Shown in pieces: positions 46,680 through 55,000 of a stretch of 64,000 bases of DNA. The translations under genes were made by a program, and so were the position numbers. The notes below the pieces were generated by a model, which saw only the letters and a program-made list of their open reading frames with translations, searched no databases and had not been told where the DNA came from. The stretch is from NCBI GenBank assembly GCA_018825305.1, contig JAHJEO010000018.1, positions 1-64,000 on the forward strand, written 5' to 3'. How positions within the stretch are numbered: position 1 is the stretch's first letter; each line of letters starts with the position of its first letter. Source of the stretch: Gammaproteobacteria bacterium. Its GTDB lineage: Bacteria > Pseudomonadota > Gammaproteobacteria > Burkholderiales > Rhodocyclaceae.

Positions 46680-47234
46680 ATGGAATTCATGAACCTATTC
46701 TCGAAACGTCGCGAGCATGACCAGCTCGAACAGCAGCGCCGCCGCCTTTACCGCATTGCCTATTCCTGGTGCCATGACGGTAGCCTGGCCGAGGATCTGG
46801 TCCAGGAAACGCTGATCCGGGCCTTGGAGCGAGCCAGCCAGTTGCGTGACCCCGAGCGCCTGCCGGCCTGGCTGGCGGCCATTCTCGCCAACTGCTGGCG
46901 CGACCACCTGCGGCGCCTCAAGCCCACCGACGACATTGCCGAACTGGAAGAGAGCCTGTTCGATGACGAGGCCCATTCGCCGGAACGGAGTGCCGAATGC
47001 AACCAGTTGGTCAAGCGCGTGCGCGACGAGATCGCGGCATTGCCCGTTGGCCAGCGCCAGGTGCTGACTTTGGTTGATCTTGAAGAGTTCTCCTACGCTG
47101 ATGTTGCCGGCATTCTTGAAATCCCGGTGGGCACCGTGATGAGCCGGCTGTGCCGGGCACGCCAGGCGCTCAAGGGGCGCCTGCAGGCAGCACGCGAGCG
47201 CGCCGCGGCACCGGCGCTGAGGAGCGTGAAATGA
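46680..47234 (+). CDS. ECF-type RNA polymerase sigma factor
   Basis: A 184-residue extracytoplasmic-function sigma factor with region 2 (RRLYRIAYSWCHDGSLAEDLVQETLIRALERA, WLAAILANCWRDHLRR) and region 4 (LPVGQRQVLTLVDLEEFSYADVAGILEIPVGTVMSRL). It recruits RNA polymerase to special promoters. ATG at 46680 or 46689 can start it. It is followed by the anti-sigma gene with a 4-base overlap (ATGA), and its own promoter carries the same GGAAT-17-CGTC layout as the DsrE promoter. I infer positive autoregulation. Confidence 0.9.
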   Translation: MEFMNLFSKRREHDQLEQQRRRLYRIAYSWCHDGSLAEDLVQETLIRALERASQLRDPERLPAWLAAILANCWRDHLRRLKPTDDIAELEESLFDDEAHSPERSAECNQLVKRVRDEIAALPVGQRQVLTLVDLEEFSYADVAGILEIPVGTVMSRLCRARQALKGRLQAARERAAAPALRSVK

Positions 47235-47950
47235 GTGAAGAAAGGTCGATTTCCTTCGAAGAACTCAACGCCTTCATCGACGGCGAACTCGATGCCGGCG
47301 CTGCGGCCCGCGTATTGGCGGCGATCGACGTCGATGACCGCCTCAAACGCGAGGCCTGTGAATTACGCGCATTGCGCGACCAGGTACGCAATTCCTACGA
47401 GCCGGCCAGGCTCGGCGTCGGCCAGCGCCGCGGCAGCTTCTCGGCTGGCCGTTGGCCGATGGCGCTGGCGGCCGGACTGCTACTGATGGTCGGTGCGCTT
47501 GCCGGCTGGCAGGGCCACGCCCTGCAGCGCCAGGGCAATGCCGATGGCGTCTGGCAGCGCATTGCCCAGGTCCAGCCGCAGGGCGACGCGCGCCGCCTGG
47601 TGCTGCATGTCGGCGACCCGGACCGCGCCCGTTTCGAGAACACCTTGGATGAAGTCCGGGGCATGCTGCGGGCGGCTCACGGACGTGGGCAGGCGATGGA
47701 ACTCGAGATACTCGCCAACGGCACCGGACTCAATCTGCTGCGCGCCCAGACCACCCCGTTTGCCGAGCGGCTGGCACAACTGCAGGCCGAGTTTCCCGAG
47801 TTGTCGCTGGTCGCCTGCGGCCAGGGCCTCAACCGGCTGCAGGGGCAGGGCAACGACATTCGCCTGATTCCCGGCGTGGTGACGGCCGACTCGGCGCTGG
47901 ACGAAATCGTGCGCCGCATGAACCAGGGCTGGGCATACTTGCGCGTCTGA
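47231..47950 (+). CDS. Membrane anti-sigma factor with a periplasmic DsrE-like sensor domain
   Basis: The 239-residue protein has a short cytoplasmic anti-sigma part (residues 1-60; SFEELNAFIDGELDAG, a pattern shared with RsiW-like anti-sigma factors but without the HxxxCxxC zinc motif). One membrane helix spans about 74-94 (WPMALAAGLLLMVGALAG), and a C-terminal domain runs from 121 to 239. That domain reads RRLVLHVGDPDRARFENTLDE, TPFAERLAQ, LSLVACGQGLN with Cys196, IPGVVTADSALDEIVRRMNQGWAYL. It aligns by eye with the secreted DsrE protein encoded divergently, including the cysteine and the final GW-Y. It overlaps the sigma gene by 4 bases. Cys196 is the candidate sensing residue. Confidence 0.85.
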   Translation: MSEERSISFEELNAFIDGELDAGAAARVLAAIDVDDRLKREACELRALRDQVRNSYEPARLGVGQRRGSFSAGRWPMALAAGLLLMVGALAGWQGHALQRQGNADGVWQRIAQVQPQGDARRLVLHVGDPDRARFENTLDEVRGMLRAAHGRGQAMELEILANGTGLNLLRAQTTPFAERLAQLQAEFPELSLVACGQGLNRLQGQGNDIRLIPGVVTADSALDEIVRRMNQGWAYLRV

Positions 47951-47951
47951 A

Positions 47952-47990
47952 AGACGCCTAACTATGTCCGTTGGGGAATTTAGGGCGTCT
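47952..47990. terminator. Possible convergent terminator
   Basis: AGACGCCTAA (47952-47961) pairs with TTAGGGCGTCT (47980-47990) with one bulged base and an 18-base loop. It is at the junction of the anti-sigma gene and the opposite HD-GYP gene. There is no T-run, so it is weak. Confidence 0.4.
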
Positions 47991-49092
47991 ACTCCACCAT
48001 CTTCCGAACCACGCCGTTGAAATGCCCGATCCACTCGGGTGCGAACTGGTTGTCGCAGGCGTTGATCTCGGCAATGGCGCGCAGCAGCGAGCGGCTGTGG
48101 CCGCGGTCGCTGTGCTTCTGCATCACGGCCTCGAAGGCATCGACGATGGCGAGAATCTTGGCGCCGGCGACGATGTCGCGGTCGCCGGCACCGGCAGGAT
48201 AGCCGCCGCCATCCGGCATTTCGTGGTGCTGTGCCACCATGGTCGTCGCCTCGGCCCAGCCGCTCATGCGTTCGAGCAGGCCGGCAGCGAATGCGGGGTG
48301 CGCATGCAGCGACTTCTTGTCGTCGTCGCTCAGGTTCCCCGGCTTGAGCCACACGGTCTCGGGCAGCATCATCATGCCGATGTCGTGGAGATAGACGGCC
48401 GCCTCGAGCTGGGTCGCGTCCACCGGCGAGCCGGCGGCGGCATTGGTGTCGAAGGCCAGGCGTAACAGGCGGGCGGTACGTCCCTTGAACTGCGGTGCGC
48501 GGGCTTCGAGCTGCAGGGACAGCGTGCGGAAGAACTTCAGGTCGTTGCTGGCCGCCTCACGACCGCGTGGCGCCACCTTCGGCTGCAGGGGCTTGGCCGA
48601 CTGTGCCGGGCGGAAGCCGGTGACCGCTTCTATGATTTCGACGGCACGTTCGTCGATGGCGTCGGCCGGCAGCGTGGCCATGCCGTCGAGGCCGCCGACT
48701 AGTTCGATCAGCTTGAGGTGGCCCAGCGAGCGGCCGGCGGCGAGTGCCTCCACGGCCAGTTCGAGGCGGTCCAGCGCCAGCAGGGTGATCTCGGCAAGCA
48801 GGTCGGTGAAGGCGATCTCGCCATTGCGCAGTCGTGCCAGCAGGGTCTCGATGGGGTGCGCGATCAGCACGCCGACCTCGACCTTGCACAACGCCGAGTC
48901 GCCCTTGACGTTGTGCAGGGCGCGGAACAGGTCGGCGATCAGGTCGCGATCATGGGGTGAGCGCTTGAGGCGGGCGATGTCGCGCTCGATTTCAGGAACC
49001 TTGTCGGTCAGGTTCTCGATGAAATCGTCGAGGCCTTCGCGGTCGGTGACGCGGGGGTTGAGCAGGGCGCCAAGCGTGATGGAGTCGGCCAT
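47989..49092 (-). CDS. HPt-like and HD-GYP domain protein
   Basis: A 367-residue cytoplasmic protein. The N-terminal helical part contains LFRALHNVKGDSALC (near 56-70), an HPt-like phospho-histidine motif. The C-terminal part (about 190-365) is an HD-GYP domain: HD in YLHDIGMMMLP, HHEMPDGGGYPAG with the GGGYP core, and D in IVDAFEAV. HD-GYP domains hydrolyse c-di-GMP. The fusion suggests control by phosphorelay, but no kinase is adjacent. The gene begins one base beyond the stop of glnS and is probably co-transcribed with it. Confidence 0.85.
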   Translation of the reverse strand: MADSITLGALLNPRVTDREGLDDFIENLTDKVPEIERDIARLKRSPHDRDLIADLFRALHNVKGDSALCKVEVGVLIAHPIETLLARLRNGEIAFTDLLAEITLLALDRLELAVEALAAGRSLGHLKLIELVGGLDGMATLPADAIDERAVEIIEAVTGFRPAQSAKPLQPKVAPRGREAASNDLKFFRTLSLQLEARAPQFKGRTARLLRLAFDTNAAAGSPVDATQLEAAVYLHDIGMMMLPETVWLKPGNLSDDDKKSLHAHPAFAAGLLERMSGWAEATTMVAQHHEMPDGGGYPAGAGDRDIVAGAKILAIVDAFEAVMQKHSDRGHSRSLLRAIAEINACDNQFAPEWIGHFNGVVRKMVE

Positions 49093-49093
49093 T

Positions 49094-50893
49094 TCAGTCC
49101 TTCTTCGCGGTCCAGGAATCCTTGAGCGTGACAGTGCGATTGAACACCGGTGCGCCTGCCTTGGAGTCGCTGCGGTCGGCGACGAAATAACCGTGGCGCT
49201 CGAACTGGAAGCGGTCTTCGGCCGCGGCGTCCCGCAGGGTGGGTTCCAGTTGCGCGGTAATCACCGCGATCGAATTCGGGTTGATGTCGGCGAGGAAGTC
49301 GCCTGTGCTGTCCGGGCCGGCGCCCGGTGCCGGTACCGCGAACAGGCGGTCGTAGAGGCGCACCTCGGCGGCATGGGCATGCCTGGCCGAAACCCAGTGG
49401 ATGTTGCCCTTGACCTTGTAGTTGTCTGCGCCCGGCGTGCCGCTTTTCGAATCCGGCATGTATTCGCAATGCACCGCAACCACGTTGCCGGCCTCATCCT
49501 TGTCGCAGCCGATGCACTTGATGACGTAGCCGTAGCGCAGTCGCACGCTGCTGCCGGGGCGGGGGTCCCCGGTGGGCGTTACACCGGGGGGCGACAACCG
49601 GAAGTAGCCCTTGGGCGGCGTCTCCATGAAGTCCTCGCGCTCGATCCACAGCTCGCCGGAGAATGGCATGGCGCGCTTGCCCCATTCGGGTTTCTGCGGA
49701 TGGTTGGGCGCTTCGCATTGCTCTTCCTGCCCCGCCGGATAGTTGTCGATGACGAGCTTCAGCGGGTCGAGCACGGCCACTCGGCGCGGCGCGGTTTCGC
49801 CCAGATGGTCGCGCATGCAGCCTTCGAGCACGCTCATGTCGATCAGCGAGTCGGACTTGGCGACGCCGATCATCTCGGCAAAGCGGCGGAAGCCCTCGGG
49901 CGTGTAGCCGCGGCGGCGCGCGCCGACCAGTGTTGGCAGGCGCGGGTCGTCCCAGCCGGCGACATGCTTCTCCTCGACCAGCTGGATCAGCTTGCGCTTG
50001 GACAGCACGACATAGGTGAGGTTGAGGCGGGCGAACTCGATCTGCTGCGGCACCGGCGTGTTGATGCATCCCAGCTCGGCCAGGTGCGCCAGCAGCCAGT
50101 CGTAGAAGGGCCGCTGGTCGGCGAATTCCAGCGTGCAGATCGAGTGGGTGATGTTCTCCAGCGCATCCTCGATCGGGTGGGCGAAGGTGTACATCGGGTA
50201 GATGCACCAGGCGTCACCGGTGGCGTGGTGGGTGGCGTGGCGGATGCGATAGATCGCCGGGTCGCGCAGATTGACGTTGCCCGAAGCCATGTCGATCTTC
50301 GCCCGCAGCACATGCGCGCCATCGGCGAATTCGCCGTCGCGCATCGAGCGGAAGAGGGCGAGGTTCTCGGCCGGCGTACGGTCGCGAAAGGGAGAGTTCT
50401 TCCCCGGCTCGGTCAGCGTGCCGCGGTTGGCGCGCATCTCGTCGGCCGACTGCGAATCGACGTAGGCGTGGCCGGCCTCGACCAGCTTCTCGGCGAAGTC
50501 GTACATCCACTGGAAGTAGTCCGAGGCGAAGTAGCGGTTGTCGTGCCACTCGAAGCCCAGCCAATGCACGGCATCGACGATGGCATCGACGTACTCCTGC
50601 TCTTCCTTTTCCGGGTTGGTGTCGTCGAAGCGCAGGTGGCAGGCGCCGTCGTAGTCCCGCGCCAGGCCAAAGTTCAGGCAGATCGACTTGGCGTGGCCGA
50701 AGTGCAGGTAGCCGTTGGGCTCGGGGGGAAAGCGTGTTCGCAGTTTCGCCGTGTCGCCAGCGCCGACTTTTTGCTGCGCCGCCGGGCCGGGCCTGCCCGA
50801 CCAGGTGCGCGCTGCGTACTTGCCGTTCGCCAGGTCGGCTTCGACGATATTGCGAATGAAGTTGGACGGGGTTGTTTTTTCGGCTTCGGCCAT
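49094..50893 (-). CDS. glnS: Glutaminyl-tRNA synthetase
   Basis: A class I aminoacyl-tRNA synthetase of 599 residues that charges tRNA-Gln. Seen: the HIGH-type motif PNGYLHFGHAKS, the LRFDDTNPEKE region, the KMSKS-type loop VVLSKRKL, and VAGWDDPRLPTLVGARRRGYTP. A stretch of about 20 residues (GRPGPAAQQKVGAGDTAKLR region, about 31-50) is inserted before RFPPEPNGYL relative to E. coli GlnS as I remember it, and it contains a dispersed repeat copy. The ATG at 50893 is used rather than one 15 bases upstream. It diverges from crcB. Confidence 0.96.
   Translation of the reverse strand: MAEAEKTTPSNFIRNIVEADLANGKYAARTWSGRPGPAAQQKVGAGDTAKLRTRFPPEPNGYLHFGHAKSICLNFGLARDYDGACHLRFDDTNPEKEEQEYVDAIVDAVHWLGFEWHDNRYFASDYFQWMYDFAEKLVEAGHAYVDSQSADEMRANRGTLTEPGKNSPFRDRTPAENLALFRSMRDGEFADGAHVLRAKIDMASGNVNLRDPAIYRIRHATHHATGDAWCIYPMYTFAHPIEDALENITHSICTLEFADQRPFYDWLLAHLAELGCINTPVPQQIEFARLNLTYVVLSKRKLIQLVEEKHVAGWDDPRLPTLVGARRRGYTPEGFRRFAEMIGVAKSDSLIDMSVLEGCMRDHLGETAPRRVAVLDPLKLVIDNYPAGQEEQCEAPNHPQKPEWGKRAMPFSGELWIEREDFMETPPKGYFRLSPPGVTPTGDPRPGSSVRLRYGYVIKCIGCDKDEAGNVVAVHCEYMPDSKSGTPGADNYKVKGNIHWVSARHAHAAEVRLYDRLFAVPAPGAGPDSTGDFLADINPNSIAVITAQLEPTLRDAAAEDRFQFERHGYFVADRSDSKAGAPVFNRTVTLKDSWTAKKD
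50746..50772 (+). repeat. Dispersed 27-bp repeat, copy 7
   Basis: It has core GCCAGCGCCGACTTTTT preceded by TCGCCGTGTC. It lies antisense in the N-terminal extension of glnS. Confidence 0.85.
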
Positions 50894-50964
50894 GATGGAA
50901 TCACGCACTTCTGGGATGCCGCGATTCTACCGGCCCACCGCCAAGGGCGCGTAAAATCGCGGCG

Positions 50965-51348
50965 ATGAACGGCTTGTCCCTCCTCGCCATCGGCATCGGT
51001 GCCGCCCTCGGCGCCTGGCTGCGCTACGGCCTCGGCCTCTGGCTCAATCCCCTGTTCGCCACGGTGCCGCTGGGCACGCTCGCGGCCAACCTGGCGGGCG
51101 GCTATCTGGTCGGGGTTGCGGTGGCGGTGTTCCACATCAACGTCGAGCTGTCGCCCGAACTCCGGCTGTTTCTGGTGACCGGTTTTCTGGGCGCACTGAC
51201 CACGTTCTCGACCTTCTCTGCCGAGGTGGTGCATCTGATCCAGAACGCGCGCTACGGCTGGGCGGCCGGCGCGGCGGGACTGCACCTGTTCGGTTCGCTG
51301 TTGATGACCGGTCTGGGCATCTTCACCATTCACAAGCTGGCACAGTAG
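50965..51348 (+). CDS. crcB: Fluoride ion channel CrcB/Fluc
   Basis: CrcB exports fluoride from the cytoplasm as a dual-topology dimer. The 127 residues have four hydrophobic helices and family motifs (GAALGAWLRYGLGLWLNP, GTLAANLAGGYLVG, TGFLGALTTFSTFSAEVV). There is no fluoride riboswitch in the 71-base gap upstream, which is shared with the glnS promoter region. Confidence 0.94.
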   Translation: MNGLSLLAIGIGAALGAWLRYGLGLWLNPLFATVPLGTLAANLAGGYLVGVAVAVFHINVELSPELRLFLVTGFLGALTTFSTFSAEVVHLIQNARYGWAAGAAGLHLFGSLLMTGLGIFTIHKLAQ

Positions 51349-51355
51349 CGGCGCC

Positions 51356-51382
51356 TCGCCGTCCCGCCAGCGCCGACTTTTC
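51356..51382 (+). repeat. Dispersed 27-bp repeat, copy 8
   Basis: It has TCGCCGTCCC then GCCAGCGCCGACTTTTC and fills most of the 34-bp gap between crcB and the RluA-family gene, ending just before the GTG start. It may include the ribosome binding region of the latter. Confidence 0.85.
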
Positions 51383-52021
51383 GTGGAACCGAACATCATT
51401 CATGCCGACGCCGATTTGATCGTCGCCGACAAGCCGGCGGGGATGCTGGCCGTGCCCGGGCGCGGTCCGGAAAAGCAGGATTGCCTCAGCGCCCGCGTGC
51501 AGTGCCGCTTCCCGGATGCTTTGGTAGTGCACAGGCTCGACATGGCGACGTCCGGGCTCATCTGCCTTGCCCGCGGCGGCGCGAATCAGCGTCAACTGAG
51601 CCGGGCCTTCGCCGAGCGAGCGGTGTGCAAGCGCTACGTCGCCCGCGTGATCGGGCGACTGCCGGCGGGCGATGGCGCGGCCGACGGCTGGCAGCTCATC
51701 GACCTGCCGCTGGGCGCCGACTGGCCGAACCGGCCGCAGCGCAAGGTCGACCATGCGGCGGGAAAACCCAGCCAGACGCGCTGGCGATTTGCCGGCTACG
51801 ATGCGGCGCAGGATACGACGCGAGTCGACCTCGAACCGATTACCGGCCGCACCCACCAGTTGCGCGTGCACCTCGCCGCACTCGGCCACCCCATCGTCGG
51901 CGATACCTTGTATGCGCCGCCATCCAGTGTTTCCCGCATGCAGCTGCATGCAACGGCGCTGTGCCTGCCTCATCCGGCGGACGGCCGCATGCTCGAGTTC
52001 GCCAGCCCGCCGCCATTCTGA
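51383..52021 (+). CDS. RluA-family RNA pseudouridine synthase
   Basis: A 212-residue single-domain synthase that isomerises uridine in rRNA or tRNA. The catalytic aspartate is in HRLDMATSGL (near 55), with the conserved Tyr in CKRYVARV, and RTHQLRVHLAALGHPIVGD is the C-terminal signature. No S4 domain precedes it, as in RluA itself (about 219 residues). The GTG start abuts a dispersed repeat copy; no good Shine-Dalgarno sequence is visible. hrpA starts 6 bases after its stop. Confidence 0.9.
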   Translation: MEPNIIHADADLIVADKPAGMLAVPGRGPEKQDCLSARVQCRFPDALVVHRLDMATSGLICLARGGANQRQLSRAFAERAVCKRYVARVIGRLPAGDGAADGWQLIDLPLGADWPNRPQRKVDHAAGKPSQTRWRFAGYDAAQDTTRVDLEPITGRTHQLRVHLAALGHPIVGDTLYAPPSSVSRMQLHATALCLPHPADGRMLEFASPPPF

Positions 52022-52027
52022 CCTCAC

Positions 52028-55000
52028 ATGAAGTTCGATAGTGAAGCCCGGCGCGCTGCGCGCCCCGCGATTGTTTATGACGAGGCATTGCCGGTCAACG
52101 TCCGCCGCGCCGAGATTGCGGCGGCGATCCAGCAGCACCAGGTCATCGTCGTCTGCGGCGAGACCGGCTCGGGCAAGACCACGCAGTTGCCCAAAATCTG
52201 CCTCGAACTGGGGCGCGGCTGCAGCGGGCTGATCGGCCACACCCAGCCGCGGCGCATCGCCGCCCGCGCCACGGCCACTCGCATTGCGCAGGAGCTGAAA
52301 AGCGAGCTGGGCCGTTACGTCGGCTACAAGATCCGCTTCACCGATCGGACCACGCCGTCCTCCTACATCAAGCTGATGACCGACGGCATCCTGCTGGCGG
52401 AAACACAAACCGATCCGCTGCTGCGTCAGTACGACACCTTGCTGATCGACGAGGCGCACGAGCGCAGCCTCAACATCGACTTCCTGCTCGGCTACCTGCG
52501 GCAGTTGCTGCCGAAGCGGCCGGACCTCAAGGTCATCGTCACCTCGGCCACGCTCGATGCCGAGCGCTTCTCTCGGCATTTTGGCTCGGTTGGCCACCCG
52601 GTGCCGGTGATCGAAGTGTCGGGGCGGCTCTATCCCATCGAGACGCGCTACCGGCCTTTTGGCGAGGACGATGGTCGCGACCTCAACGAGGCCATCGTCG
52701 ATGCCGTCGGCGAGGCCCACCGCGCGGGTCCCGGCGACGTGCTGGTGTTCCTGCCGGGCGAGCGCGAGATCCGCGAGGCGGCCGAGGCCCTGAGGAAACA
52801 CCACCCGCCGGGGCTGGAGATCCTGCCGCTGTTCGCGCGGCAGTCGGCGCAGGAGCAGTCGCGCGTGTTCGCTTCGCACCAGGGGCGCCGCGTGGTGCTG
52901 GCGACCAACGTTGCCGAGACCTCGCTGACCGTGCCAGGCATACGCTACGTCGTCGACTCCGGGCTGGCGCGGGTCAAGCGCTACTCGCATCGCAACAAGG
53001 TCGAGCAGCTGCAGGTCGAGCCGGTGGCGCAGGCGGCGGCGAAGCAGCGCGCCGGCCGCTGCGGCCGCGTGTCCGCCGGCGTCTGCTTCCGCCTCTACGC
53101 CGAGGACGATTTCGACAAGCGTCCGCCCTACACCGAGCCGGAAATCCTGCGCTCCAGCCTCGCCGGCGTGATCCTGCGCATGAAGTCGCTGCACCTGGGT
53201 GATGTCGAGGACTTCCCCTTCCTCGAGGCGCCGCTGCCGCGCATGATCACGGACGGCTACCAGTTGCTGGCGGAGCTCGGTGCCATCGATGAGGCGACAA
53301 AGGACCTGACGGCGACGGGCCGCGAACTGGCGAAGCTGCCCCTGGACCCCAAGATCGGCCGCATGATCCTTGCCGCGCGGCAGGAGGGCTGCCTCGCCGA
53401 GATGGTGATCATCGCCTCCGCGCTGGCGGCGCAGGACCCGCGCGAGCGGCCGCAGGAACAGGCTGCCGCCGCCGACCAGGCGCACGCCAAGTGGAAGGAC
53501 GAGCGCTCCGAGTTCCTCTCCTACCTCAAGCTCTGGCATGCAGCGGACGAGGTGTGGAAGCATGAGAGCTCGAACAAGCAGCGGCAGTGGTGCCGGCAGA
53601 ATTTCGTCTCGTGGCTGCGGCTGCGCGAGTGGCGTGACGTCCATGGCCAACTGATGACGCTGTGCCACGAACACTCGTGGAAGGAAAACCAGCAGCCCGC
53701 AAGCTATGAGGCGATCCACAGGGCGCTGCTCGCCGGCCTCCTCGGTCACATCGGCCTCAAGCACGAAGCCGAGCCGCATTACCTCGGTGCGCGCGGCATC
53801 AAGTTCTTCATCCATCCCGGCTCGACGCTGGTGAAAAAGGCGGGACGCTGGATCGTCGCGGCCGAACTGGTCGAGACCTCGCGGCTGTTCGCGCGCTGCA
53901 TCGCCAAGATCGAACCGGAATGGCTGGAAAGCGTCGGCGCCCACCTGATCCGCCGCCACGTCTATGAACCGCACTGGGAGAAGGGGCCGGGGCAGGTGGT
54001 GGCGTGGGAACGGGTGACGCTGCATGGCCTGATGCTGCATGCCAAGCGCCGCGTCCATTACGGGCCGACCGACCCGAAGCTGGCGCGCGAGATCCTGATC
54101 CGCTCGGCGCTGGTGCAGGGCGAGGTGGGCGAGGAATGGCTGAAGAAGTGGCGCTTCCTCCAGCACAATCGCAAGCTCGAACGCGAGATCGAGCACCTCG
54201 AGCACAAGTCGCGCCGGCCCGACGTGCTGGTGGATGAAGATCTGATCCACGCCTTTTACGACGCCAAGGTGCCGGCCGGAATTTTTTCCCTCGCCGCCTT
54301 CGACAAGTGGCGGCGCGAGGCGGAGCAGACCGAGCCGAAGCTGCTGTTCCTCGAGCGCGAACAACTGATGCGCCACGAGGCGGCAGGCATTACCACCGAC
54401 GCTTTCCCTCCGCTATTCGAGCATCGAGGCCAGCAGTGGAAGGTCGCCTACAAGCACGACCCTGGCGCGATGGATGACGGCGTGACGCTGGCCCTGCCGC
54501 TGGCCGCCCTCAACCAGCTGCCGGCCGAGCGCTGCGAGTGGCTGGTGCCGGGGCTGTTGAAGGAAAAGGTTGTTGCGCTGCTCAAGACCCTGCCGCAGAA
54601 GTACCGGCATCGTCTGCAACCCCTCGACGCCTTTGCCGCCGGTTTCTGCGATGCCGCGGCAGCGCCGGACGATCCGCCGGCAACAACGAGCGAACCTCTG
54701 GTTCGGGCCCTGACAGGTGCCGTTGAGGACAAGCTCGCCATGAAGCTGCCGCTCGACGCCTTCCGCCCGGGCGAGCTGCGGCCGCATCTGCTGATGAATT
54801 TCCGCCTGCTCGACGAGCATGGCGGCACCTTGGCGATTTCGCGCAACCTCGCCGAGCTGCGCGGCCAGTATGCAGATCGCGTTACCCAGGCCTTCACCCA
54901 AGCCGAGGTCAAGTCGCCTGCCGGGGCGAGCTGTGCCGGGGAGCTCGCCGGACTCACCGGCTGGACTTTCGGCGAATTGCCGGAACTGCTGGAAGTAAAA

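Noticed and set aside
50894-50964. Fluoride riboswitch upstream of crcB
   Set aside because: The 71-bp gap has no recognisable switch core and is shared with the glnS start region.
51323-54376. 1017-residue antisense frame across the RluA-family gene and hrpA
   Set aside because: Shadow of a GC-rich gene; no domain seen.
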